Origin: Elysia marginata
Taxonomy: Eukaryota; Mollusca; Gastropoda; Plakobranchidae
Length of the DNA stretch: 29,759 nucleotides
Direction of reading: 5' to 3'
Assembly: GCA_019649035.1 (NCBI GenBank)
Contig: BMAT01001555.1
Location: 118,164-147,922, forward strand
The notes below the pieces were generated by a model that saw nothing but the letters and a program-made list of their open reading frames with translations, did no database searches and was not told the DNA's origin. A program made the translations under genes and the position numbers. Positions 20,109 through 29,640 of this stretch are shown here, one piece after another (within the stretch, counting starts at the first letter, position 1; each line of letters begins with the position of its first letter).

Positions 20109-20151
<43 letters not shown>
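20109..20151. repeat. (AT)n microsatellite
   Basis: An unbroken AT run of about 43 bases, ending exactly at the terminus of a family D element. Confidence 0.95.
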
Positions 20152-20154
<3 letters not shown>

Positions 20155-20310
20155 TCTAGTTCAGATCGCACAAATCTGGATAACTTGAACCCTTGTTGGA
20201 TTTGAACTATATGTATATATATATTTATATCAACAATTATTATTTTATTTCCCTTTTACAAAATATACTGATAAGTCGGGATACAGAAATATCCAGAAAA
20301 GGAGATTATT
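20152..20310. mobile_element. Family D pogo-like miniature element, copy 2, inserted at the edge of the AT microsatellite
   Basis: TA then CAGTCTAGTTCAGATC, followed by TCTGGATAACTTGAACCC; TTGAAC repeats 17 bp apart at 20185 and 20202. The interior TACTGATAAGTCGGGATA matches the other two copies. The right terminus is not clear. Confidence 0.6.
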
Positions 20311-20344
20311 TATATATATGCATGCAGTAAAAATACCCCCCCCC

Positions 20345-20347
20345 NNN
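20345..20347. other. Three-base gap after a C homopolymer
   Basis: NNN follows a run of nine Cs (20336-20344). The homopolymer length is probably unreliable. Confidence 1.
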
Positions 20348-21157
20348 GCAAAAGTAGCATGAAGGGTTTGCCTCACTCCAGCTCCTTTCATATTTTTCAG
20401 TTTTTCATTTACAGAAATATTTTAATACTGTCAACCTTTCATATTATGGTAATTTTAAAAATATGCCATTTAATTCTAAAACAACTAGCATACAGTAATA
20501 GATGTACGGTTGTTAAAACTAAAGTGTCATATGACTCTCATAAAGTCAGTATTAAGTTATCACTTTTTCATTTTGAATTTCATGTTAAAGCTATCTGTCG
20601 ACTCAAAAATGTGAACTTTTTTACGTCAGCATCACTCAAAACAAATTCAGTTCTGTGCTCTAATTATCCTATTCTGTAGAAACTGTTTGTGTTCAAAATG
20701 TTGCAATCTGCCCCTTTCATATTTCAAAAACGGTTATACAACATAATTTCAGTTCTGAAAAAATTTATTCTGCTTTAAAGTCTGACATGATACTCCAACA
20801 TGCCATAGGACCTTTTTTTCACAAGCTAGTAGAAAGAATGATGTCTGTAAAGAGTAAAACCCTTCTGACATTAACACAGTAAACTTACATAGATAGTGTT
20901 CAAATTGTCCATAACTAAAATATGGAGAAAAGGAATACATGTATTTAACTGTGAGATAGACTAAGCAAGATTCTATCTTCTTAAGGATGTTGATTGTATA
21001 AATACAGCTTTACCCTATTATTGAGTATTTGTATCTCTATTATAAAGAAAAGAAGTCAAAGAACAAAAAAACAAACCAACAGAAAAATCATACTGAACGT
21101 AATGCCCAAAATATTTCTATAAACCATTACTTAGATCTAACAGTATGCATGTATGTT
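20348..21157. other. Intergenic sequence with no recognisable feature
   Basis: AT-rich on both strands, with only short chance frames. I see no gene, RNA or repeat here. Confidence 0.6.
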
Positions 21158-21840
21158 CAGTGGAATCCGGGTAAGTCAACACCTCGGGACCGAAAAAAAG
21201 TGTTGACTTTAAGCGAGGTTGACTTTATCCATTTTCATGGGGAGGGGGAGGGGGGGTTGCAACATATTGCAATACATGTGTAAGTTTAAGAAGTAGATAA
21301 ATTCAACGAGCGCGGCGTAATCACTAGAAGGGTACTCAGAGAAATGGTGAAGGCTAGCTTATCCTAAATGTAGACGCAGGGAAGGAATGCCTAGGTGTGT
21401 GCACATAAACACTGTTCACACTGGGGGCGAGACGGGGAGGAGTGAGAGAACCATCAGTGATCTGCACCAATCAGCACCTGTCAGTGTCTTCTGTCCAGAC
21501 GCACTAGCGCCCCCCCCCCCCCCTCGCCTCCACTAGCCTCGCCAGGCCAGTGAGCCCAGGCAGGCGAACAAGCTTTGTAATTGTACGCAGTGTCTTGAAA
21601 TGATTGGAAACAAAGAGCGCCCACCCACCCACCTCCGCTATTTCTCTTTGTCTCTATCAAGACCCATCTGGGGTCTCTCTTTATCTTTCAATTTGACCAC
21701 GAGGTGTTGACTTTAAGCGAAAACAGGTCTGAAGCTGTTGACTTAATGCGAAATAAAGTTACTTTAATAAAGAAGGAAAAAAACGGGACCGTTGCGAAGT
21801 GTTGACTTAATCGAGAGTTGACTTCTCGCGGATTCCACTG
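21158..21840. mobile_element. Family A pogo/Tigger-like miniature element, uninterrupted copy (683 bp)
   Basis: Left terminus CAGTGGAATCCGGGTAAG; right terminus CGCGGATTCCACTG followed by TA. The left target base pair reads TT instead of TA. TTGACTTTA units are 16 bp apart at 21203 and 21219, and TTGACTT units are 16 bp apart at 21802 and 21818. It matches the 14356-15195 copy in reverse orientation at both ends, but its own interior includes a 14-C homopolymer (21510-21523). No transposase is seen. Confidence 0.82.
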
Positions 21841-22365
21841 TACAAATTAAAGATGGAATGCAATTTTGAAACATCAAAATGGGGGGAGGGGGGGGGGTAG
21901 ACTTGGGGTCATAGTATGTGTGGATGGTTACAAAAATAGCAAGCATTTTAATATTTTACATCATATCTTGTGGGTCACATCTATTATTCAAATGCCTTGA
22001 TACTTGAATGAAAAGATGCATTTTCCTGAGCTTGCAAACTTATACTAATTGGTATTTTAAAATCATCCCCAGTCTCTAAAAAGCACTGAATTTTTTTTTT
22101 ATTTAGTACTTGTATACATGTATGTAATTATATGTAATTATACATGAAGACAGTTTTGTTAAAAATTCAAATCGCTCCAGCTCCTTGAAACCTGCTTAAG
22201 AGATAGGTCTTGCTATTCTATTCAATAACCTTTTTCACTTGGGTTGGTACCTTCATTAGTTATTATGTTATACATTTTTTTCAAATTAAATTTACACCTA
22301 ATTTTGGGCCAAATTTGCTGGAGATCTTGTGATAACTTACAAAAAGTTTTATGAAAAACAAGATG

Positions 22366-22690
22366 ACCATAGCTTAGTCAAATAAACGTTGTTATCCACA
22401 TATACATGTACCGGTATATACATCAAAATATCAATAATTTTTTTAACAAATTAAATAAATTCACAAAAGTTTACCAAATCGTATGCAAATAATGTTATTA
22501 TATCACACTTCAGAGATTTCACGCCTAGTGACAAATTTTACAATAATATCACCATAACTCAGCCAAACATAGATGCATTTTCCACATACTATACATCAAA
22601 ACATCAGGAATTTTGTGCACAAATTGAATAAAAAACAAAAGGTTACAAAATGGTTTTGTTATTATGTTATTAATAAATGTACATATCACA
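22366..22690. repeat. Two-unit tandem repeat, period about 185 bp
   Basis: Units begin ACCATAGCTTAG (22366) and ACCATAACTCAG (22551). Both continue with a TCCACATA block, TACATCAAAA.ATCA, ACAAATT.AATAAA, an ACAAAAG.TTAC.AAAT block, and ATGTTATTA, then ATATCACAC. It is diverged, hence old. Confidence 0.7.
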
Positions 22691-23096
22691 CAAAATCGAG
22701 CATGATTAGGTTTTCTGAGACTCCGATAAAATACAAATATATATTTTCCACTAAAATTGTTGTACATGAGGCTACTTCCTAAAAGCTAAACAGTAAACAT
22801 GACTATAAAAGTTTTTTCCTTCTTCCAATATGCTGTAATCAAATTAAGGCAGAAAAATACAGCCTGGATGTTTACATTTTTTATATTCATTAAAATTCAA
22901 ACCAACCTTTTCATTGACTTTGACTACAATCAATAAATCATAGAAGAAGTTACAAAGGACCCTCTGTGGCATCATCTAATGACTTAAGAACAATACTTAT
23001 ACGTTTACATGCTTGTGGACAACTTAACAACTTATCTTGCTTCTTAATACATTCAATGGCACAACAGATTAAATTGGACTAAAAGACATTGCCCAA

Positions 23097-23113
23097 AGAG
23101 AGAGAGAGAGAGA
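23097..23113. repeat. (AG)n microsatellite
   Basis: A short AG run interrupted by ATAC just after its end. Confidence 0.85.
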
Positions 23114-23268
23114 TACAGAGAGTTCCTTATGTTTGGGAAAGGAAATGCTGATGGCCTTTATAAATGAACTTCAAGTACAGGTAAGAGTTGAGATTTATGG
23201 TTTTACATTTAATTTTACATTCTACCATCTCTATCTTTCCTAGTACAGGCTTATACTTTGTCTAATAA

Positions 23269-23535
23269 GAGCGCATTCCAAATACAAATGTACCTTGTAA
23301 GGCCTTTGTCTCACAAGTTCGTTTCAGCAAGGTAAACCCACCTGGAGTGCTAGTGCGTAACATTATCGCCATAGCAAGATCTTGGGAATCGGGCAATCGC
23401 ATGTCGGTTTTTAAAATGGGAAATTCTGCGCATTCCAAATTTTACGAGAGGGAGAACCTAATGAAATTTGGTGAAAAGGTGGCAAATAACATAATCTATC
23501 AACACAGCAAGTTTCAGAAATACAAGAGCCAGTAG
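23269..23535 (+). pseudogene. Coding-like frame of unknown identity (possible exon or element relic)
   Basis: Eighty-eight open codons lie between an in-frame TAA and TAG. The reading has balanced composition unlike random AT-rich DNA: it includes NPPGVLVRNIIAIARSWESG, then KMGNSAHSKFYERENLMKFG and HSKFQKYKSQ. There is an internal ATG at about 23401 but no ATG near the front. I do not recognise the family. It lies just upstream of the TATA/initiator promoter and may belong to the same insertion. Confidence 0.35.
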
Positions 23536-23707
23536 TAAATTTTTTATAAGGTGTTGAAAATTACTTCGTTTTCACATTGAAATATCTCCAGTTCTACTGA
23601 ATCATTCGAGACATGAGGGTCGCAATTTTTGAAGCTCGGTTTTTTCTCTTTTGTTAAGTGTATCGAAAATAACCTTTTGACGGTTAAAGAAAGGAAACAA
23701 GCCTTAG

Positions 23708-23940
23708 TTTAACGCACCCTTGAAACGATATGTCATAGCCGATCACAAAAACCAATGCGGTGGCTCAGCACTGTGCTGGCCCTGTGCACCAGTTCTCCCC
23801 AAACGGCCTATCGCTTATAGTTATATAAAAGGTGTTCGGTTCGACTACAATCACTATCTCCTCCGTAACCACAGAACCGATTTAGATGCGGTTTTCACTG
23901 AAATTCATGGAAAAATTACTCTGTGTTCTGGTCTGGTGTA
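23708..23940 (+). other. Second unidentified open frame overlapping the TATA promoter
   Basis: Seventy-seven open codons, including LKRYVIADHKNQCGGSALCW, then IKGVRFDYNHYLLRNHRTDL, ending at TAG. The TATA box lies inside the frame, so at least one of the two readings is probably not functional. No family is recognised. Confidence 0.25.
23822..23858 (+). promoter_or_regulatory. TATA box plus initiator, RNA polymerase II type
   Basis: TATATAAAAGG (23822-23832) is followed by TCACTATC with its A at 23853, 31 bp after the first T of the TATA box. That is the canonical TATA-to-start spacing, and TCA(+1)CT fits the arthropod/invertebrate initiator. The region is richer in GC and CpG than its flanks. 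What it drives is unknown; the sequence downstream holds only short frames. Confidence 0.4.
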
Positions 23941-24183
23941 GGCTCATCCACATTTTCCGCAACTATGGGCACTCTCGGCTTAAATTTATTGGGTTCGTTA
24001 TCCTCTCCGGTTACTCTTTTCATTTCTACTTTGGAATCTTCATCTTCTAGATCTAGAAATCACAGAAGCCCGCAATCACTCGCCGTTAATTCTCACCTTG
24101 CCTCATCATAATGCCTAAGAGAAGAAGAAACTCTTTTGGGCTTGGAAAGCGTGTCTGAATGCCATCAAACGTAAATGCAAGTA
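23941..24183 (+). other. GC-richer patch downstream of the promoter with short frames
   Basis: A Ser/Arg-rich frame (SSSSRSRNHRSPQSLAVN) ends near 24111. An ATG at 24111 then opens a 15-codon basic peptide, MPKRRRNSFGLGKRV. In another frame the same DNA reads KKKLFWAWKACLNAIKRKCK and stops at about 24183. The overlapping basic readings could be the remains of one frameshifted small protein. No function is assigned. Confidence 0.25.
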
Positions 24184-24369
24184 AAAAAAAAGAACTGTAG
24201 GCCCTAGAATATCCAGCTTACACTTTACAGGTGATCTTGATCTTGATCTAGATTCTAAAGACATGTAAAGACAGAGCGAGAGAGATGTGAACCTTGATAT
24301 AGAGGAGGGTTAAAATCATAAACAGACAATGTGCAAACAGATATAGATCTAGGCAGAGCGAGCTGCAGT

Positions 24370-24780
24370 AGAAACTCACTATTACAGGGACATACACCAA
24401 AGTCTGAAAATTTTGTGGGTAATTCATAGACATATATATACCAATCTTCTTATTTTTGTCGTTTGATCAAAATATTAACGTCTCTGTCGTCTCACTGCTT
24501 AGCCAAAACACCGACGCAGATGATCGCAGAATGATCTCGATATAATATCTAGGTCAAGGTTTGTGGCCTTATTAACTGTGGTGAATGAGCCCATAATCAT
24601 AATTGTTTAGCAGTCTTCTTTAGTTAGACGAACAACATGGGCAGTATGATCGGTGACTCTCATATAAGGATCGGTTGTTCCGCAAAAATTCTCAATCGGA
24701 TGTCACGTTTTCACCTTTACCTAAAATAATTCCACTATCTTTGCTGAAAACCGCAAACTTTGCGGGCATGTCACTAGTTA
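24370..24780 (+). repeat. Dispersed repeat, copy 2 (no SINE)
   Basis: Continuous counterpart of 11868-12110 plus 12449-12625. The junction here (GTTTAGCAGTC directly followed by TTCTTTAGTTAG) shows the uninterrupted state of the host repeat. Confidence 0.75.
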
Positions 24781-25636
24781 TAAATATTCATTCAGTTTGT
24801 TTTCAACAAACAAAAAGATAACAATAACAAGAAATATACATTATGGAAACATAGATTTAAAACAAGGGAATCAAATCCAAATTTAGCAAAATAGAAAACA
24901 AATATTATAATAATAATAAAGTAAAAATTGACTTTTTTGTACATCTACATTCAGTCATTTAAACATTTTTTTAAAAAGCTTCTAAAAAAACTTTTTTTCC
25001 TTAAACTTTTTGGAGAGAAAGGCAGAAATACAAAACTTATGTCTTAAGCGTATTTCTTATTTATAAGCAGTGTCTATGAGTTTTACTTTTAGATAAAAAA
25101 TGTAACAAAGCATGTACCAACTTACTTTTCAATTTCATGCCTATTGCTTTATTTCAATCCACTAATTTATTTCAATTCTTTTTCAGGAACCTTGGTTTAA
25201 AATCTTATGCAGCTAATATAGTTGTTGTGCTTCTTTATTACAGAGAAAATGTCAACAAAACCATTCAGGTTTGAGACATCTTGATATGTCACTGACAACA
25301 GCTTGCAATTGCAGAAATAGTACATTGACAATAAAGCAACACTGAATTATTTAACATTGTTATAACTTGACCTCTCCTCCACCCCCCCTTTCCCCCAATT
25401 TGACTAGGTTAGAGATATACGATAAGATGGAAGATAGTCACAGTCATGCTATACTCACTTGAAGTTCGACAACTGGCATTTGCAATAAGGTTTTTATATA
25501 GATCTGTCTTTTCTTTTGTACATTTCTGCAGTGTCTCTAGATAGAAGATCAGCCTTATGTAGGATTTTAAAAATTTAAGATTAGAGGCAAGAGATCTTGA
25601 GATTAACTTTAAGCAGAATAATATCAGCTCTCTCAT
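24781..25636. other. Intergenic sequence without a supported gene
   Basis: AT-rich. Two acceptor-like sites (ttctttttcag near 25185 and tttattacag near 25243) and an AATAAA at 25330-25335 lie close together, but the intervening frames are short and unremarkable. Confidence 0.5.
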
Positions 25637-25770
25637 CTGGATAATTTGAATATTTGTTTAAATTGAACTACGATATATTTATTTCACTGATCTTTTTTCT
25701 CTTTAAAAATAAAATATACTGATGAGTCAAAATAGGGATAATTTGAAGTTAAACTTTATTCCAATAGGAT
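25637..25770. mobile_element. Family D pogo-like miniature element, copy 3 (partial)
   Basis: TCTGGATAATTTGAATATT with TTGAA units 17 bp apart (25646, 25663), then TACTGATGAGTCAAAATAGG and GGATAATTTGAA. These motifs match the 17741 and 20152 copies in order. Both termini are eroded. Confidence 0.5.
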
Positions 25771-26136
25771 TCAAAATATGACGAGTGGCCTATATAATTA
25801 TAAGCGGTGGCGATGAAAGATCATTGACATAACAGCAAAACTGTCTTTTATTACCAGACTGGTGTATTTCCACACACGCATCTTTAGTATACCGCAATGT
25901 TTCTTATCTCTGCTTTAGCATTTTTATTTTCCGATCACCAAAGGTTCTAATAACTGTGCTGAGTTAAACATGGATTAACTGCATGTTTCTAAAAAAAAAA
26001 AAGACTGCTTTGAGAATTTAATAAATAAATAATTTATAATTTTTTATATTAAAATCAGTAAAGAAAAAAAAACAATGCATTGTCTAAGTATGATTTGTTG
26101 GTATTCATAAATACTCACTCACTTTCACATACTTAT

Positions 26137-26142
26137 TTTATT
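26137..26142 (-). terminator. Likely polyadenylation signal of the ankyrin-SOCS gene
   Basis: On the - strand AATAAA starts 17 nt past the stop codon, followed by a GT-rich stretch (GTATGTG, AGTGAGTGAGT). The 3' UTR would be very short. Other signals further on are possible. Confidence 0.4.
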
Positions 26143-26158
26143 ACAAATATCACAATGT

Positions 26159-27646
26159 TCAAGAATTATCTTCACAGAGCTGACAATGACATGCTGAAAA
26201 ATTTGCTTTTTCTTCAAGGCTAATATCACCCCAAGACCGACAACAAATAGCTGCTGATTCAGTTTGATGCAACAGTGCTCTTTTAAGCGAGGGAGGAATT
26301 TCTAACAGATCAACTTTTTCTACAAATGTTGGCTTACACATCCATCTGTGTTTCCCTTGTAGTGTATCGGGCAGATTAAGACTCAGGTCTTGGCTCAAAA
26401 CCGAAGATATGCTAATCAAACAAAGATGACGTAGGGATTGTGGCTTTGTGGAAAGATACTCTAGTATTTCGAGACACCGAGCTGCCTGAAGAGATGAATA
26501 TGACCCCCCAGTCCTAATTCTATTCTGAAGAGGATGAAGAATTTCCCTGTCCCAACACAGCTCAACAATGTCATAAGTGGTGAAGAAATGATTTACAATG
26601 AGGTACTTAGCTATATCAGGATCCGTAGACAAAATAGCTAAGGATAGAGGAGACATTGCTTTGTTAAGCACACCAAAAGCCCCGTAAACCTTAAATTTCT
26701 TAATCTCTCGCAAGCTCAGTTCTAGAGGAGGAAAACCATTCCGTACAAGCCCACGCAGCATGGATTTTTGTCCTAGTTTTACCATGTTGTGGAGGCGATC
26801 CCGATCTAGGTGAGACAATGTCGGATCTAGTCCATGTTGTAAGAGCCTGAGGGTCTGTCTGATAGAAGCAACTGTAAGAGGCGTCTCCCCTGAGTGTGTC
26901 ACATCATTAACGTGGGCTCCTTTCGCTAGCAGTAACGCCAGAACCTCATCAGATTCAGTTTGGAGAGCGAGCTTGAGGGGAGTTTCTCCAGACTGTGACA
27001 CCGTATTAACACAAGCCCCGTTCTCCAAAAGTAAAGTCGCAACATCCGTAGAGTAGCACTGGAGAGCTAACATAAGAGCCGTGTCACCATCTCTGTCTTC
27101 TAGATCTAAGTTAGATCCTGCGTCTATAAGATGCTCAACACAACGACAGCATCCATCTTCTCTATAGGAAGCTGCTACCATCAAGGCAGTTCGTCCGAAC
27201 TTATCCCTGTGCATCAACATTGAATGTGGCAAATGTTTGATGAGATATTTCACACAGTCCTCATGACCTCCCCTAGCAGCTAGCATGAGTGCAGTATTTC
27301 CGTTGTCAGACATGATTCTTAAATCAGCGCCAGACTCGACTAATAACTGAAGACATTTCAAATGACCCCACTGGGCTGCAACCATGGCTGCTGTCGCTTG
27401 ATATGGATGCGTGTGACCTTGGATGTTCACGTCTGTACCATGGCGTACCAATAACTTTAAAATTTCACACTTCTTGGTGTCATCTTCGTCATCATCTCTT
27501 CCAAATCTTGAACTAAGGCACTCAACAATAAGAGGGTATCCTCTCGGCCCAGCTTGGTTGACCAAACATTTCCCCGACGTTAGGAGAAAGTTAATTTTGG
27601 TAATGTCTTTGTCAAAGATAGCTTGGGAAAGTTCACTGTCATCCAT
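26159..27646 (-). CDS. Ankyrin-repeat and SOCS-box protein (ASB-like), intronless
   Basis: 495 residues from the chosen start. Ankyrin repeats lie at about 35-72 (degenerate), 78-109 (ATAAMVAAQWGHLKCLQLL), 114-146 (NTALMLAARGGHEDCVKYLI), 148-182, 185-215, 218-248 and 251-275. The C-terminal part has a BC box at about 404-417 (SLRHLCLISISSVL) and a Cul5-box-like segment at about 448-459 (LEIPPSLKRALL). Proteins of this type recruit Elongin B/C and Cullin 5 and present substrates bound by the ankyrin stack for ubiquitination, so a ligase-adaptor role is expected; the substrate is unknown. The spacing between the two boxes (about 30 residues) is longer than in typical ASB proteins. The tail ends in a Cys cluster (CHCQLC). 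The start at 27646 has A at -3 and G at +4. Two in-frame ATGs 18 and 24 nt upstream have poorer context; using the first would give 503 residues. Unrelated to NME7, which is transcribed toward it. Confidence 0.88.
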   Translation of the reverse strand: MDDSELSQAIFDKDITKINFLLTSGKCLVNQAGPRGYPLIVECLSSRFGRDDDEDDTKKCEILKLLVRHGTDVNIQGHTHPYQATAAMVAAQWGHLKCLQLLVESGADLRIMSDNGNTALMLAARGGHEDCVKYLIKHLPHSMLMHRDKFGRTALMVAASYREDGCCRCVEHLIDAGSNLDLEDRDGDTALMLALQCYSTDVATLLLENGACVNTVSQSGETPLKLALQTESDEVLALLLAKGAHVNDVTHSGETPLTVASIRQTLRLLQHGLDPTLSHLDRDRLHNMVKLGQKSMLRGLVRNGFPPLELSLREIKKFKVYGAFGVLNKAMSPLSLAILSTDPDIAKYLIVNHFFTTYDIVELCWDREILHPLQNRIRTGGSYSSLQAARCLEILEYLSTKPQSLRHLCLISISSVLSQDLSLNLPDTLQGKHRWMCKPTFVEKVDLLEIPPSLKRALLHQTESAAICCRSWGDISLEEKANFSACHCQLCEDNS

Positions 27647-27805
27647 GCTGAGCAAATAACTCATTATCATGAGTTTCAGAATAACTCATTATCATGTGTT
27701 TCAGAATAACTCATTATAAATTGATGATTTACAATGTACAACCTTATTGGTCACATGATACTGAAACATCTTTGCTTTTGTTATCAAACCAGATGAATGT
27801 ATTAC
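27647..27805 (-). promoter_or_regulatory. 5' leader of the ankyrin-SOCS mRNA with three short upstream ORFs
   Basis: On the - strand a strong acceptor (a T-rich tract then ATCTACAG) ends at 27806, so the leader exon probably begins at 27805. It contains ORFs at 27701-27769 (22 codons), 27676-27714 (12 codons) and 27639-27695 (18 codons). The last overlaps the chosen start codon in a different frame. Such ORFs usually lower translation of the main frame. The acceptor is inferred from sequence only. Confidence 0.5.
27656..27718. repeat. 25-bp tandem repeat, 2.5 copies, at the start of the ankyrin-SOCS gene
   Basis: ATAACTCATTATCATG(A/T)GTTTCAGA repeats at 27656, 27681 and (partial) 27706; the two full units differ at one base. 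On the - strand each full unit supplies ATG ATA ATG. The period is not a multiple of three, so successive copies start in different frames. Confidence 0.92.
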
Positions 27806-29399
27806 CTGTAGATAAAAAGAAAAAAAAATTGAAACTGTAATCATCTCAGACTCAAACTAACAGAGCTACCCTCTATAAAAATTAGTAAAAAAATAATAAT
27901 TATGTAAGACACATGTGAAATATTTTAAGATGTGTTACATCAATGTTAAATCCACCTTTTGTGTTTAAAACTAACGCATCTCCACAATGCATGCAATAGT
28001 TTTCATAGGACATGATGACTAGAAATTTTTTATCACTTGTTGTAGGTGAAATCAATTAACTTCATTTTATTTTCATTTTCTGAATTTCACTTCTTTGTTT
28101 TAATTGAAGGCATTTTAATTCATACTCCTGGATTATGAAGTTCAGTGTATTAAGTAAAGTTCTTAACTTTTTGTTGGTTTGTTTTGTAAATATCAAGCCT
28201 AAATAACTCAGGTGTTTCTAAACAGTTAAATCAGTTATTTCCCTTATAGTTATACCTTACACAAAGAAGAAAGTTGGATCTGTACAGAATGTGATGAAGA
28301 AAAGTTAACTTGTCATATACATGTATATCTGACAGCTAAGCTGTCACAGAGAGATGAATCTTTAAGCAATGTGCATGTAATTGTGTTCTATAGATTGTCT
28401 AATTAAATTCTTAAACATTTTATTTTAGTAACAAACAAGTTAATAACTACATGAATTCTCGTGTTGTCTAGGTCTAGCCTAAGCTAGAATAACTGTAATG
28501 ACTTGTGAAATGGACAGAAACATTAGTAAATTTTTGAAGAAATTGATTTGTATCCAGTTGGTGGTCCTCTTCAGCTACGATTGAGACAGTTCAAATCTTA
28601 CGATTTAAATCTTAGCGTAGGCCTAACCTGGTAGATGGCAATGTGTGTTGTTCATTGACGGGGAGGCTAGGGTTTGTTTACATTACAAACTAAGCCATGA
28701 GAGTTATAACCACTATTGTTTTGATTCATTGCTGAGTTGCAGATTTACTGTTTACTTTATTTACTTATGTGATCAGCCAACTTTTTTAACATTGTGTTAT
28801 CGCATCTGTTTTACTTTTAGAGAAGTTACAATAACTTGTTGATGACGATGTCGATCATAATTTACACCTATGTATTCTCCCTTTACGGGTGACTTATTTT
28901 TTCTTGTTTAAATTTTGTTTGCTTTTGCCATGCTAATTTTCTGTGCTTTTCTCTACTGTTTTCTATTCTTCTCCTGACTCTTGATTTTCTAGGAGGTTTA
29001 GATCTGGTTTACTTGGTTTATTTGGTTAGTGTAAGTGTTGCTTCATTTTTTTTTTTTAAAGTAAGAACTAAGATTGAACTCCAACATCAAGGTTACTGTG
29101 TACGTACAGATTTAAAAACTTTAAAAAGTTGTTGATTATTACAGAAGGTCTTGGTCTAGGGGTAATGCTAAATTTTAATTGTAAGACCCCTCACAAAAAA
29201 AGCCCTTTGTCTAAAAGGGTATTTTAATCCATACAATACTCCCCTGATCTTGATAGATTAGATTTTAACACCACAACAAAAAAATCAATCTAGACACAAT
29301 GGCTCTGATTTTTAAAAAGATTTCTAGGCTAGACTAGTTCAGATCTATCTAGTTTAGGACTACTTTAGATTTAGACTTAGAAACCGTTTTCGCTTCCGC
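27806..29399. other. Upstream region or 5' intron of the ankyrin-SOCS gene; no gene seen
   Basis: AT-rich with short chance frames only. If the acceptor at 27806 is real, this is a first intron of that gene. Confidence 0.45.
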
Positions 29400-29640
29400 A
29401 CCAGTGGTGGGATGCACAACTCCATAGTAAATTAGATAGGCGCGCGCAAGCCTAGTTGTGTTGTAGCTAGTTGGAGGTTTACAAAGTGCTTTAGTTAAAT
29501 GCACAATGGTGACTTGCGCGCCCGTCTAGCTACAACAGACTTTTACTGTATTTTAACTCCATTAACAGGCGCAAGAGCCATCGCACATGCGCAAAACCAG
29601 TTCATCTTACGATTCCCTTTTGTTTCCGTGGTTCATCGGC
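29400..29640 (-). promoter_or_regulatory. CpG-containing promoter-like region, possible first exon and donor
   Basis: CpG and GCGC motifs cluster here, unlike the flanks. On the - strand TGCGCATGTGCG (near 29584-29595) is one base off the NRF-1 palindrome, and ATC followed by GTAAGA (29610-29605) is a good donor that could pair with the acceptor at 27806. This is circumstantial and depends on weak motifs. Confidence 0.25.

Noticed and set aside
21764-21946. 60-codon Pro-rich frame on the - strand
   Set aside because: It is produced by a G homopolymer and the end of a family A element.
25186-25335. Possible last exon of an unseen + strand gene (two acceptor-like sites followed by AATAAA)
   Set aside because: The frames are short and carry no recognisable sequence, and no upstream exon was found.
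27423-27659. 78-codon + strand frame
   Set aside because: It is antisense to the ankyrin-SOCS coding region.
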